Of a stretch of DNA of 62,727 nucleotides, positions 1 to 8,370 are shown one piece after another; position 1 is the first letter of the stretch, and every line of letters begins with the position of its first letter. Origin of the DNA: Erythrobacteraceae bacterium (GTDB lineage: Bacteria > Pseudomonadota > Alphaproteobacteria > Sphingomonadales > Sphingomonadaceae); assembly GCA_947479055.1 (NCBI GenBank), contig CANJYE010000016.1:1-62727 (forward strand). The letters are read 5' to 3'. The notes beneath the pieces were generated by a model. The model saw only the letters and a program-made list of their open reading frames with translations, made no database searches and was not told where the DNA came from. Made by a program: the position numbers and the translations under genes.

Positions 1-125
1 ACTTGATCGAAAACCTGTTCGCCAAAATCAAGGACTGGCGGCGCATTCACACCCGATATGATCGCTGCGCCCACACCTTCATGTCCGCCATCGCAATCGC
101 CGCTACCGTCATCTTCTGGTTGTGA
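1..125 (+). CDS. IS5-family transposase, C-terminal fragment cut by the window edge
   Basis: The reading frame is open from base 3 and ends at TGA. It encodes the last 40 residues of a DDE transposase. It begins LIENLFAKIKDWRRIHTRYD and ends in a short hydrophobic tail (IAIAATVIFWL). The E-x-x-F-x-x-x-K-x-x-R-R pattern around the last catalytic glutamate is typical of IS5-group orfB products. The rest of the gene lies outside the window, so whether the element is intact cannot be judged. Its end falls only about 30 bases before the next gene, so the insertion sits directly upstream of the DUF2093 protein. Confidence 0.8.
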   Translation, partial: LIENLFAKIKDWRRIHTRYDRCAHTFMSAIAIAATVIFWL

Positions 126-130
126 TCAAT

Positions 131-145
131 GAGTCCTGACCCTAG
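131..145. repeat. Putative right terminal inverted repeat of the IS5-like element
   Basis: GAGTCCTGACCCTAG follows the transposase stop by five bases. IS5-family elements usually end within a few tens of bases of the stop, in a repeat of about this length. CTAG at the edge would suit a TA-type target. The left end is not in the window, so the match cannot be confirmed. Confidence 0.35.
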
Positions 146-155
146 ATGTCGGTTC

Positions 156-356
156 ATGCTGATGTCTTCCGATACGAGCGCGGTGCTGCGCTATGAACCC
201 AATGGCTTCCGGGTGATCCGCGCGGGCCATCACGTCAAATGTTCAGTCACCGGCCAGGCGATCCTGCTTGAGGAGCTGCGCTACTGGAGCGTGGAGCGGC
301 AGGAAGCCTATGCCAGCGCCAAGCTGGCGACCCGGCGGCTGCTGGGCGAGGTGTGA
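156..356 (+). CDS. DUF2093 domain-containing small protein
   Basis: A 66-residue protein covering the whole DUF2093 domain, with the conserved stretch RYEPNGFRVIRAGHHVKCSV and then ELRYWSVERQEAYAS. The family is small, alphaproteobacterial and of unknown function. An upstream ATG at 129 lies in the probable IS terminal repeat, so that extension is unlikely to be native. I prefer the ATG at 156, and the ATG at 162 is equally possible. The stop overlaps the GTG start of the following peptidase (GTGA), so the two are translationally coupled. The native promoter may have been displaced by the IS. Confidence 0.8.
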   Translation: MLMSSDTSAVLRYEPNGFRVIRAGHHVKCSVTGQAILLEELRYWSVERQEAYASAKLATRRLLGEV

Positions 357-1213
357 ACTCGATCGCGGCGACATTGCTGATGGCGGCGGCGGCACCAGCC
401 ACTCCGGTCGGCAGTCCGGTCCCGCCCGCTGTGGCCGCAGCACCCGCGCCTGCGCCGGATTTTGCGCTTGACGGCGAACTGACCCAGGGCGGCTGGGTGC
501 GCGGCACGGTCCCCCCCGGCACTGTCGCCCTGACACTGGACGGGCAGGCCCTGACGCTAGATCGCGAGGGGCGCTTCATCGCCGCTTTCGACCGCGATGC
601 AGGAACGGGGGCAGTGCTGGCCGCGACGCTTACCGATGGGCGACAGCTGACCCGCTCGCTCGCAATTGCTCCGCGTGGCTGGAACATCGAACATATCGAT
701 GCCGCCCGCCGGCCCGGCGGCCCGACCGAAACTTTCATGGCGTTGCGCCGCCCCGAACTCGAACGGATCAATGCCGCGCGGCAGGTCAAGGCCGACAGCG
801 ATGGCTGGCGCCAGCATTTCATCTGGCCGGTGAAGGGCCGGATTTCGGGCCGGTTCGGCTCGCAGCGGATCTACCGGGGCGAGCCGGGCAGCTATCATTC
901 CGGGATCGACATCACCACCGGTGCCAGCGGCACGCCGTTCGTTGCCCCGGCCGATGGCGTGGTGGTGCTTGCGGCCGAGCAGCCCTTCACGCTGGAAGGG
1001 CATCTCCTGATGATCGACCATGGCATGGGGCTGACCAGCGCTTTCCTGCATTGTTCGCAACTGGCGGTGCATGAAGGCGACCGGGTGACGCAGGGCCAGT
1101 ATCTCGGGCGGATCGGCTCCACCGGCAGGGCGACCGGCCCGCATCTGCACTGGGGGATGAAATGGCGCGAGGCGCGGCTCGACCCGCTGCTGTTTACCGG
1201 GCCGATGCCCTGA
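353..1213 (+). CDS. M23 (LytM-type) peptidoglycan metallopeptidase
   Basis: A 286-residue predicted envelope endopeptidase that would cleave peptide cross-bridges or act as an amidase activator. The C-terminal domain carries the LytM zinc motifs: HSGIDI for the first ligand and GPHLHWG for the distal H-x-H, with intervening Gly/Val-rich strands (FVAPADGVVVLAA). The N-terminus is Ala/Pro-rich and only weakly signal-like. It is followed by a beta-rich region of about 100 residues that probably acts as a targeting domain. Translation starts at GTG overlapping the previous stop. All catalytic residues expected for an active M23 enzyme appear present. Confidence 0.85.
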   Translation: MNSIAATLLMAAAAPATPVGSPVPPAVAAAPAPAPDFALDGELTQGGWVRGTVPPGTVALTLDGQALTLDREGRFIAAFDRDAGTGAVLAATLTDGRQLTRSLAIAPRGWNIEHIDAARRPGGPTETFMALRRPELERINAARQVKADSDGWRQHFIWPVKGRISGRFGSQRIYRGEPGSYHSGIDITTGASGTPFVAPADGVVVLAAEQPFTLEGHLLMIDHGMGLTSAFLHCSQLAVHEGDRVTQGQYLGRIGSTGRATGPHLHWGMKWREARLDPLLFTGPMP

Positions 1214-1259
1214 ACAGGCTCCCGCTTGCCGCGACCGGGTGTCCCGCTAAAGCGAAGCC

Positions 1260-2240
1260 ATGCACCGCCTGATCCTGTTCCTGTTCTGCGGGCTGACGCT
1301 TGCTGTGATCTGGCTCCACCCCGATCAATCGGCGCTGCTGCGCGATCCGCGGGTCAATTTCCGGCCGCTGGCCCGCGCCGAAGGACTTTCGCCTGCGCCG
1401 GGGCTGGTGGTGGAGGGGGCGTGGCAGCTTCGCGCCCATCATGAGTGGTTCGGCGGCTATTCGGCGCTGGTGTCCGATGGCGACGGCTTGTTCACGGCTG
1501 TCAGCGACCAGGGGAAAAAGCTGGATTTCACCGATCCCTCCTTGGGGCCGCCGCGCACGCTGATGTCAGAGATGTTCCCCACGCTCTCCGGGCCGAAGGA
1601 GCTGCGCGATGCTGAATCAATGACGCGCGATCCGGTCACCGGGCGGTTCTGGATCGGCTATGAATTCCGCAATGCGATCCTGCGTTATGATTCGGACATG
1701 GACGTCAATGCCGGCGCGCGCCCCGAGGCGATGCGCAGATGGCCACACAATGAGGGGCCCGAAGCGCTGGCGCGGCTGGCGGATGGCAGGTTCATCGTCC
1801 TGTCCGAAGGCGGGACCGCCCCTGATGGACGGCGCGGGGCGGCGCTGCTCTTTCCCGGCGATCCGGCGAAGGGCGCCTGGCCCATGTCGTTCCGTCTCGA
1901 TCTCCCATGGGGATATGCGCCCTCCGACATGACTGCCCTGCCCGATGGGCGGGTGCTGATCGTGGCGCGCAAGTTGGTCTTTCCCTTTCCGCCGCGCTTT
2001 GCCGTGAAGTTGCTGCTGGCCGATCCGGCAACGATCCGCAGCGGCCAGGCCTGGCGCTGGAACGAACTGGCTGAACTGCATTCGCCGGTGCCGATCGACA
2101 ATTATGAAGGGATCACCGTCGTTCCCGGTAACGATGGGTCGGTTATGATCTGGCTGATTTCGGCTGACAACCTGATGGCCACCCAGCGCACCCTACTGCT
2201 CAAGCTGCGCTGGGACCCGACTGCGACGGCCCAACGCTGA
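1260..2240 (+). CDS. Esterase-like/phytase-like secreted protein (PF13449 type)
   Basis: A 326-residue protein with a hydrophobic N-terminal segment (residues 3-19, signal or anchor) followed by a predicted beta-propeller. Recognisable family stretches are GGYSALV..GDGLFTAVSDQG, RDAESMTRDPVTGRFWIGYE and DNYEGITVV. The family is annotated as 'esterase-like activity of phytase family', but its substrate is generally unknown. It lies 46 bases after the M23 gene on the same strand and is followed at once by a strong bidirectional terminator. The function is a family label only. Confidence 0.75.
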   Translation: MHRLILFLFCGLTLAVIWLHPDQSALLRDPRVNFRPLARAEGLSPAPGLVVEGAWQLRAHHEWFGGYSALVSDGDGLFTAVSDQGKKLDFTDPSLGPPRTLMSEMFPTLSGPKELRDAESMTRDPVTGRFWIGYEFRNAILRYDSDMDVNAGARPEAMRRWPHNEGPEALARLADGRFIVLSEGGTAPDGRRGAALLFPGDPAKGAWPMSFRLDLPWGYAPSDMTALPDGRVLIVARKLVFPFPPRFAVKLLLADPATIRSGQAWRWNELAELHSPVPIDNYEGITVVPGNDGSVMIWLISADNLMATQRTLLLKLRWDPTATAQR

Positions 2241-2272
2241 AAGGCGCGCGGAGAGCCCTCCGCGCGCCTTTC
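2239..2272. terminator. Bidirectional intrinsic terminator between convergent genes
   Basis: Perfect 14-base arms (GAAAGGCGCGCGGA and its complement) close a 6-base loop. There are A and T runs on the outer ends, so it can terminate transcription from both sides. The left arm overlaps the stop codon of the phytase-like gene, and rpmB ends 35 bases further on the other strand. Confidence 0.85.
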
Positions 2273-2306
2273 AGTCCTCTCGATCCGGAAAGCGGTCGGT
2301 GGCGGC

Positions 2307-2591
2307 TCAGGCCGCCTGCGACTTCGCCAGTTCGCGCTTCACCTTGAGCGCGCGCGGGGACAGCTTGGTGTCCGCCGTCTTCAGCAGCCAGTTGTCCAGC
2401 CCGCCGACATGCTCGACCGAGCGCAGCCCGTTGGTGCTGACGCGGAACTTGTAGCTGCGTTCCAGCTTCTCGCTCATCAGCGTGACGTTCTGCAGGTTGG
2501 GCAGGAAGACACGCTTGGTCTTGTTGTTGGCGTGGCTCACATTGTGGCCGATCTGGCGGCCCTTGCCGGTCAGTTCGCAGATGCGCGACAT
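2307..2591 (-). CDS. rpmB: 50S ribosomal protein L28
   Basis: A 94-residue L28 of the long alphaproteobacterial type. The N-terminus [20 protein letters not shown] and the stretch [13 protein letters not shown] are diagnostic. It is a component of the large ribosomal subunit. The chosen start gives the canonical N-terminus; an upstream ATG would add 30 unrelated residues. The gene stands alone, without rpmG, as is usual in alphaproteobacteria. It is divergent from tadA. Confidence 0.97.
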   Translation of the reverse strand: MSRICELTGKGRQIGHNVSHANNKTKRVFLPNLQNVTLMSEKLERSYKFRVSTNGLRSVEHVGGLDNWLLKTADTKLSPRALKVKRELAKSQAA

Positions 2592-2716
2592 GGATAATCT
2601 CTCGTTCAATCCAGACCGTGGTCTGTGGGAAGCGGGGCGCATAGCGGCGCGTCCGCGAATCGTCAAGCAATCGCGCGGCATTGCGGGTGGGGGATTGTGA
2701 GGCTAGCGCAGATCTC

Positions 2717-3172
2717 ATGACCCGCTGGCCCCTGCCCGATCCGATGAGCCGCGCGCTGGCGCAGGCGCGGCAGGCTGCGCGGGTGGGCGAGGTGCCGGTG
2801 GGCGCGGTGATCATGCGCGACGGGGTGGTGATCGCCGAAGCGCACAACGCCCCGCGCGGGCTTTCCGATCCCACCGCCCATGCCGAACTGCTGGCGATTC
2901 GCCGGGCGGCGCAGGTGCTGGGGCAGGAACGGCTCGAAGGCTGCGAGCTGTGGGTGACGCTGGAACCCTGCGCGATGTGCGCGGGCGCCATCGCCCATGC
3001 CCGCATCGCCCGGCTCTATTACGGCGCGCCCGATCCCAAGGGCGGCGCGGTGGAGCATGGCGCGCGGGTGTTCGAACAGGCGCAATGCCTCCACCGGCCC
3101 GAAGTCTATGCCGGGATCGGCGAGGCCGAGGCCTCGGAACTGCTGCGCGGGTTCTTTCGCGAGCGGCGGTGA
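2717..3172 (+). CDS. tadA: tRNA adenosine(34) deaminase TadA
   Basis: A 151-residue cytidine-deaminase-fold enzyme that converts A34 to inosine in tRNA-Arg(ACG). The zinc and proton-shuttle motif HAE is at residues 55-57 and PCAMC at 84-88, which completes the active site. The ATG start is preferred over an upstream TTG that would add 12 non-homologous residues. The gene has no close co-directional partner: rpmB is divergent and the RNase T2 gene converges 8 bases after the stop. Confidence 0.95.
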   Translation: MTRWPLPDPMSRALAQARQAARVGEVPVGAVIMRDGVVIAEAHNAPRGLSDPTAHAELLAIRRAAQVLGQERLEGCELWVTLEPCAMCAGAIAHARIARLYYGAPDPKGGAVEHGARVFEQAQCLHRPEVYAGIGEAEASELLRGFFRERR

Positions 3173-3179
3173 TTTCCCC

Positions 3180-3896
3180 CTACAATCCCCGCCAGATCTT
3201 CACCACCGCCCCATCCGCCGGGCCGAACTGCGCCGCCCCGCAAGGCAGCGGCATGAAATCCTTGCCATAACAGAGCCGCAATTCCTCCAGCCAGCCGCGC
3301 TCGTTCACCACCAGCCCGACATGGCCGGGCTGCCAGGCGGGATTGGCATCGGCAAAGGCCTGCCTCACGGCTCGGGCGTTGAGGCCCTGCTGGCGTGACA
3401 GCCGATCAAGATCGGGCAGCCGCAGCGAGTTCCACAGGACCCGCGTGACCTTGAAGTAGCTCTCCGGGCTGCGGGTCATGCAGCTGCCATGCTTGGCCCA
3501 TTCATGCGCCATCAGCCGGGGGGAGGGTGTCATGCACAGGTTCTGGCGCAGCGTTTCCGGCGCGGGGCTCTGGCGGGCCGCACACCATTGCGGCGCTGCG
3601 CCGGTGCGCCCTTCCGGCCACAGTCCATGGACGACGAAGCCGAACCGCCCGTTGCGACCGGAACATTGCGTGGCATCCTGCGCGCTTGCGCCTCGCGCCC
3701 GGCAATATTCCGGCGACCAGCTCAGCGCCAGCGTATAGCCCGCCACCGGGGTGCGGCGGGCTGGGCCATCGGGCTTGATTTGCGGTGCGGCTAGCGGTGC
3801 CTGCGGGACGCGGCACTGGTAGGCTTGGGCGTGGGCCGAAGTGGGAAGCAGGGCGAGAAGAACGACCGGCAATAGGCGGAAGTTAGACCGCGCCAT
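3180..3896 (-). CDS. Secreted ribonuclease T2 family protein
   Basis: A 238-residue periplasmic or secreted RNase. It has a clear signal peptide (MARSNFRLLPVVLLALLPTS, cleavage near AHAQA) and both catalytic boxes: CAS I FVVHGLWPEG with His90, and CAS II HEWAKHGSC with His131, Glu132 and His136. Numerous cysteines support disulfide bonding outside the cytoplasm. It probably degrades RNA with little base specificity to scavenge phosphate or nucleosides. Its start codon abuts the stop codon of the upstream membrane-protein gene with no gap, so the two are probably co-expressed. Confidence 0.92.
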   Translation of the reverse strand: MARSNFRLLPVVLLALLPTSAHAQAYQCRVPQAPLAAPQIKPDGPARRTPVAGYTLALSWSPEYCRARGASAQDATQCSGRNGRFGFVVHGLWPEGRTGAAPQWCAARQSPAPETLRQNLCMTPSPRLMAHEWAKHGSCMTRSPESYFKVTRVLWNSLRLPDLDRLSRQQGLNARAVRQAFADANPAWQPGHVGLVVNERGWLEELRLCYGKDFMPLPCGAAQFGPADGAVVKIWRGL

Positions 3897-4331
3897 TCAG
3901 CTGAAAATCTCTGGATCGACTGGCCCACTCTTGCCGCGCGACTTCAACCAGTTTGTCGCGTCCCTTCTGAACAGAAAACTGACACCAATCAGGTTGAGGC
4001 CATAGGTTAAGACCATGATCGCGAGATAGAGCGTACTAATGGCCCCAAATTTGCCCGCGGCGGCATTCGGGACCTCAATCAGAAGTCCAAGTCCGGTGAA
4101 TGCCGCAAGAACCCATTTGATGGTGTTGCTTGCCCGGCGTGCAATGAAGAACCAGAATGTAAGGTTGAATGCCAAGCCGATCGCCATCCCCAGCAAGGAA
4201 CTTGCCGCCGCTCCTCCTCTAGACAACGAATATTCACGTAACGAGCCATAGTTCACCAAGACATTGAGGACCGCAATCGCCGCTGCAGCCAAAAAGTATC
4301 GCTCGAACAGTATAATTGATCGCGGTCGCAT
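3897..4331 (-). CDS. Four-helix integral membrane protein of unknown function
   Basis: A 144-residue protein with four hydrophobic segments at roughly residues 9-28, 41-65, 70-90 and 96-120, and a charged C-terminal tail (KSRGKSGPVDPEIFS). I recognise no family motif. Base composition is visibly less GC-rich than the neighbouring genes, which could mean recent acquisition or relaxed constraint. The next gene, RNase T2, begins on the base after its stop. Function unknown. Confidence 0.65.
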   Translation of the reverse strand: MRPRSIILFERYFLAAAAIAVLNVLVNYGSLREYSLSRGGAAASSLLGMAIGLAFNLTFWFFIARRASNTIKWVLAAFTGLGLLIEVPNAAAGKFGAISTLYLAIMVLTYGLNLIGVSFLFRRDATNWLKSRGKSGPVDPEIFS

Positions 4332-4341
4332 CTACAGCCCC

Positions 4342-5205
4342 TCACAACACCGCAAAATCCAAGCCGATGTCGGCAGCAGGAGCGCTCTGGGTCAGCCTTC
4401 CCACCGAAACATAGTCCACGCCCGTCGCGGCAATCGCGCCGATGGTCTGCAAATTGACCCCGCCCGAAGCCTCGCACGGCACCCGACCCCGCACCACCGC
4501 CAGTGCGGCGCGCAGCATCGGCGGGTCCATGTTGTCGAGCAGCAGATGGCTCGCCCCGGCGGCAAGGGCGGGTTCGATCTGGTCGATCCGGTCGACCTCG
4601 CAGATGATGCTGGCTACCCCGGCATCGCGGGCGCGGCGCACCGCCTCGCCCACATCACCGGCCACCGCCACGTGGTTGTCCTTGATCATCGCCGCGTCCC
4701 ACAGGCCCATGCGGTGATTGGTCGCGCCGCCCATCCGGGTGGCGTATTTTTCCAGCACGCGCAGGCCGGGAATGGTCTTGCGGGTGTCGAGCAGGGTGCA
4801 GCCGGTTTCGCCCATGGCGCTGACATATTGGCGGGTCATGGTGGCGATGCCGGAAAGGTGCTGGACGGTGTTCAGGGCGCTGCGTTCCGCCGTCAGCATG
4901 GCGCGGGCATTGCCGGAAAGGCGCATCAGGTCCGCGCCGGGCTGCACCGCCGCGCCTTCTTCCACCAGCAGTTCGATCGCCATGGCGGGGTCGAGCGCGC
5001 GGAAGAAGGCGGCGGCAATCGGCAGGCCCGCCACCACGATCGCATCCCGGCTGTCCATCACGCCGGCAAAGCGCGCGTCGGCGGGGATCACGCTTTCGGC
5101 GGTGACATCATGTCCGCCACCGGGAAAGCCCGCGCCAAGATCCTCGTCCAGCGTGGCGCGGACGAAGGCATCGAGATCGAAGCCGGGGAGGGAAAAGCTG
5201 GTCAT
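4342..5205 (-). CDS. nadC: Nicotinate-nucleotide pyrophosphorylase (carboxylating)
   Basis: A 287-residue quinolinate phosphoribosyltransferase, which converts quinolinate and PRPP to nicotinate mononucleotide in de novo NAD synthesis. Type-II PRTase landmarks are present: TRKTIPGLR, the GLWDAAMIKDNH loop, LLDNM and EASGGV. Length and both ends match the family. nadA and nadB are not adjacent. Ten bases separate its stop from the membrane-protein start downstream, so a read-through transcript is possible. Confidence 0.95.
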   Translation of the reverse strand: MTSFSLPGFDLDAFVRATLDEDLGAGFPGGGHDVTAESVIPADARFAGVMDSRDAIVVAGLPIAAAFFRALDPAMAIELLVEEGAAVQPGADLMRLSGNARAMLTAERSALNTVQHLSGIATMTRQYVSAMGETGCTLLDTRKTIPGLRVLEKYATRMGGATNHRMGLWDAAMIKDNHVAVAGDVGEAVRRARDAGVASIICEVDRIDQIEPALAAGASHLLLDNMDPPMLRAALAVVRGRVPCEASGGVNLQTIGAIAATGVDYVSVGRLTQSAPAADIGLDFAVL

Positions 5206-5303
5206 GGCGGGTTCTATTCCCGTTTCTTCCGGGAATGTCGAGGCAGCGGATCACTGCCCACCCCGCTGCGACTAACGCTTGCTGCGCAAGCGCAAGTCTC
5301 GCT

Positions 5304-5325
5304 CCCCTCCCGCAAGCGGGAGGGG
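5304..5325. repeat. Short GC-rich palindrome (dispersed intergenic repeat or terminator)
   Basis: CCCCTCCCGC and its complement (10-base arms) are separated by AA and followed by a G-rich tail (TTGGGGGTGGG). It lies between the end of the LytTR regulator gene and the nadC start. This motif recurs between genes in many proteobacteria. With only a weak T-run on either side, it is at best a weak terminator. Confidence 0.6.
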
Positions 5326-5341
5326 TTGGGGGTGGGCCCTT

Positions 5342-6136
5342 TCAATGCACGAACCGCGCCACCACATCGCGGTAGGAACGGCTGACCTTCACCTGTGCGC
5401 CCGATTCCAGCACCAGGAAGCATTCGCCGTTGGTGTGCGGCTTGACCTGCCGGACGAGATCGAGATTGACGATGGTGGAACGGTGGACGCGCTGGAACGT
5501 GCGCGGGTCGAGCCGCCGTTCGAGGTCCTTCATCGTCTCGCGCAGGATCAGCGAATTGTCGCCGGTGTAGATGCACATATAGTCGCCGGCCGCCTCGATA
5601 TGCTCGATCTTGTCAACATCGACCCGGAAGATCTGGCCGCGATCCTTGATGTTGATGAGCTTCTCGTAACGACCTGCGCTCTCGTCATCCTCGGGCATGT
5701 TCTCGACCGCGTCCGGGGCGACTTCAGCGAGGACGGTCTTGAGCTTCTCCGCTTCCTCGGCGGAGCGCTTTTCGGCTAGCCGGGTGCGGACCCGGTCGAG
5801 CGTGTCGGCCAGCTTGTCCACGTCCACTGGCTTCATCAGATAGTTGACCGCATTGGCTTCGAACGCGCGGATCGCGTGTTCCTGATAGGCGGTGACGAAC
5901 ACGAACAGCGGCGGTTCGATTTCCATCACCCCTTTCACCACCGAGAAACCGTCAAACCCGGGCATCTGGATGTCGAGGAAGACGAGGTCGGGCTTTTCGG
6001 TCTTGATCTTGCGGATTGCTTCGCGCCCGTTGGCGCAGGTGTCGATGATCTCGACGTCGGGAAAAGCCTCCAGCCGCAGCTGGAGACCCTGGATGGCAAG
6101 TTTCTCGTCATCGACGAGGATGGTGCGAATGCTCAT
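5342..6136 (-). CDS. LytTR-family response regulator
   Basis: A 264-residue two-component regulator. The receiver domain covers about residues 1-120, with the acidic pair D9/D10, phospho-acceptor D55 in VFLDIQMPGFDG, T82 and K102. After an acidic linker, the LytTR DNA-binding domain covers about 160-264 (FRVDVDKIEHIEAAGDYMCI; RTFQRVHRSTIVN). Its start overlaps the kinase stop by 4 bases, which marks a cognate pair. Targets of sphingomonad LytTR regulators are mostly unknown. The operon context suggests a link to envelope protein quality control. Confidence 0.93.
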   Translation of the reverse strand: MSIRTILVDDEKLAIQGLQLRLEAFPDVEIIDTCANGREAIRKIKTEKPDLVFLDIQMPGFDGFSVVKGVMEIEPPLFVFVTAYQEHAIRAFEANAVNYLMKPVDVDKLADTLDRVRTRLAEKRSAEEAEKLKTVLAEVAPDAVENMPEDDESAGRYEKLINIKDRGQIFRVDVDKIEHIEAAGDYMCIYTGDNSLILRETMKDLERRLDPRTFQRVHRSTIVNLDLVRQVKPHTNGECFLVLESGAQVKVSRSYRDVVARFVH

Positions 6137-7323
6137 GCGTTTGATTCCAGGCGGCGCTGTTCGTGCAGTTGGAACACGTTGCGCGCGTTTGCCTGCCTCT
6201 CGGTTAGGGTTGCGTGTGGCTCTTCAGCTTCCTCATGCGGAATTTCGATGATGACGGTGAAGCCCCCCTGGGCTGGCGTGCGAATCTCGAAGAGATGGTT
6301 TTCCCCATAGGCCTGCGCAAGCCTGTCGCGAATATTGGCGAGGCCCACCCCGGTCGAAACGGGTTCCCCATGGGTTGAAGCGACGCGGCGGGCAGCTATC
6401 CGCTCCTGCTGGCCCGGCCCGGTGTCGGAAACGCTGATCCGCAGCATCTTGCCGACGATGCGGGCAGTGACGCGAATCTGGGCGCCTTCCTCCTGCGGGG
6501 AGACTGCATATTTGATCGCATTCTCGACCAGCGGCTGGAGCAGCAGCGAAGGCAGGCAGGCGTTCTCGCAGGCCGGATCGATCCGGAAATCGGTGCGCAG
6601 CCGTTCTTCGAACCGCATCCGTTCGATATCGAGATAGAGCTTCAGCGTTTCGATCTCCTCCTTCACGGTCACCTTGCTGCCGGCCTCGTTGACCAGCGTG
6701 TGGCGCAGGAAGGACGACAGCCGGGTCAGCATGGCATTGGCCGGTTCGGTCTGCTTGAGCAGCACCAGGGTGGAAATTGAATTGAGCGTGTTGAACAGGA
6801 AATGCGGATTGAGCTGGTAACGCAGCATCGCCAGCTGGGCATTGGCCGCCTGCGCTTCCAGCCGGAGCAGCTGGTCGGCCTGTTCTTCCACCTGCACGTA
6901 GAAATTGATCGCGTAATAAAGCGCGGACCATGCCGCCAGCAGGGTCAGGTCGATGTAGAACACCCCCAGGAACAGCTGGGTGAAGCTGGCCTCGCTGCCG
7001 ACCTGATAGAGGCTGATCACCCAGCTGTTGATGAAGGCCGAAACGCTGACCGCCAGCATCAGGACAAGGCCGGTGACGCCCCAGGTGATCAGCGGCCGTC
7101 GGCTGATCAGCTGGCGGTAGATCACCGACAGGATCAGGCTGATCGAAAAGCCGGTGATCGTGGCGATCAGCACCAGCACGAGGAAGGACAGCGGCTTTTC
7201 ATTGGCGATGCTGGTCATCGCGCGCAGCACCAGAGCCCCGCCCCAGCCCGCGATCTGCAATTGCCAGAAAGCGCGGTTCTTGTTGGCGAAGAACGGTGTC
7301 GGGCGGATCGGCAGCACGGCCAT
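6133..7323 (-). CDS. LytS-type membrane sensor histidine kinase
   Basis: A 396-residue kinase. The N-terminal 145 residues hold about four membrane segments. The PF06580 histidine-kinase region starts at LNPHFLFNTLNSI (phospho-acceptor His174). It is followed by the ATPase domain with N-box PLVENAIKYAV, G1 DTGPG and G2 STGVGLANIRDRL. There is no periplasmic ligand-binding domain, so sensing is probably within the membrane. It lies 9 bases after the PDZ-M48 protease gene and overlaps the LytTR gene, making it part of a likely five-gene minus-strand operon. Confidence 0.92.
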   Translation of the reverse strand: MAVLPIRPTPFFANKNRAFWQLQIAGWGGALVLRAMTSIANEKPLSFLVLVLIATITGFSISLILSVIYRQLISRRPLITWGVTGLVLMLAVSVSAFINSWVISLYQVGSEASFTQLFLGVFYIDLTLLAAWSALYYAINFYVQVEEQADQLLRLEAQAANAQLAMLRYQLNPHFLFNTLNSISTLVLLKQTEPANAMLTRLSSFLRHTLVNEAGSKVTVKEEIETLKLYLDIERMRFEERLRTDFRIDPACENACLPSLLLQPLVENAIKYAVSPQEEGAQIRVTARIVGKMLRISVSDTGPGQQERIAARRVASTHGEPVSTGVGLANIRDRLAQAYGENHLFEIRTPAQGGFTVIIEIPHEEAEEPHATLTERQANARNVFQLHEQRRLESNA

Positions 7324-7332
7324 GGAGCTTAC

Positions 7333-8370
7333 CTAGCCTATTTTGCGCTGCGCGTCAGATGTTTTGCTATCCGGCTCGCGGATGAAATCGCGCGACCAGT
7401 CGGCCACGCCCCGCTCCTTCAGCGCGGCATGGATCCGGCCAATTTCCTGCTGCATGGTTGCAACCCGTTCGCTCCAGCCGTCATGCGTGGGTAGCGAAAG
7501 GAAGCCCGGGTCGGTGCGCCGCCCCCAGCTGGCCATCATCCGCGGCCCGGCTTCCGGGTCGAATCCGGCATTGGTCAGCAGCCAGACCGCCAGCCGGTCC
7601 GCTTCCCGCTCGGTCCGCTTGACCCGGGCCCAGCCGCGCCCGACCTGGTCGAGCCATTCGCGGTGGTGGAGCAGATTGTGGGCCAGTTCGTGCGCGACCA
7701 GCGCGGCATATTCCTCGTCACCCAGCGCGTCCGAGGGGCGGCGAGTCTTGTCGAGATGATCGCCGATCACCACCCGGTTGCCATCGGCCTGCGCGCTGGT
7801 CTTGCCGATCAGCAGTTCGAAATGGCTGGGGCAGGCAGGCCGGCCGGAAAGTTGCACTTCGCGCGTGACACCATCCCTGCCGCGCACGCGCAGCTGGATT
7901 TGGCCGGCTTCGGCCAGAACCGCGTCGATCCGTTCCTGCAGCGCGAACAGGCGGCGGTGATCGCCCGGTTTCTGCGGCGGCAGGCTGGCGAGGTCCTGCC
8001 CGGCAATCGCCACGATCTCGTCGTTGGCGGCAAGGCCTGCCAGCGCGGCGGGCGATCCCTCGGCCACGGCCTGCACCGCGAAGTCACCCCGGATTCCGGC
8101 GGCGGCGCGGGTGGCGTCCGGCGCGCTGTAATTCAGCATGTCCTGCAGCAGCAGCCCCACCTCGGGGCGCGCATCGGCGCAGAAGCGGGCATTGCCGGTC
8201 GCCAGCCGCCAGCCGATCGATTGGAGCCTTGCATCGGCCAGCTGGAGCCGGGCCAGAGCCGTGACATAGGCCTGGCTCGCATCTTCGGCCGCGCGGGCAG
8301 GTGCAGCCAGCGCCATCACCACCATGATTGCAAAACCGGCAATCAGCCTGCCTGCCTGCCTGCCGATCAC
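7333..8370 (-). CDS. Periplasmic M48 metallopeptidase with internal PDZ-like domain
   Basis: A 345-residue exported protease. It has a signal peptide (about residues 8-27, ending APARA), a PDZ-like segment at about 92-175 (VQAVAEGSPAALAGLAANDE) and the zinc motif HELAH at 227-231. A second conserved stretch, KRTEREADRLA, supplies the third zinc ligand. Placing the PDZ ahead of the catalytic domain suggests substrate gating. Its start overlaps the stop of the DsbA-like gene by 4 bases. It probably degrades misfolded envelope proteins, but the substrate is not known. Confidence 0.88.
   Translation of the reverse strand: MIGRQAGRLIAGFAIMVVMALAAPARAAEDASQAYVTALARLQLADARLQSIGWRLATGNARFCADARPEVGLLLQDMLNYSAPDATRAAAGIRGDFAVQAVAEGSPAALAGLAANDEIVAIAGQDLASLPPQKPGDHRRLFALQERIDAVLAEAGQIQLRVRGRDGVTREVQLSGRPACPSHFELLIGKTSAQADGNRVVIGDHLDKTRRPSDALGDEEYAALVAHELAHNLLHHREWLDQVGRGWARVKRTEREADRLAVWLLTNAGFDPEAGPRMMASWGRRTDPGFLSLPTHDGWSERVATMQQEIGRIHAALKERGVADWSRDFIREPDSKTSDAQRKIG

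Noticed and set aside
4264..5385. 373-codon plus-strand frame across nadC
   Set aside because: It is an antisense shadow of nadC, rich in His/Gly/Arg as expected from the complement of GC-rich codons.
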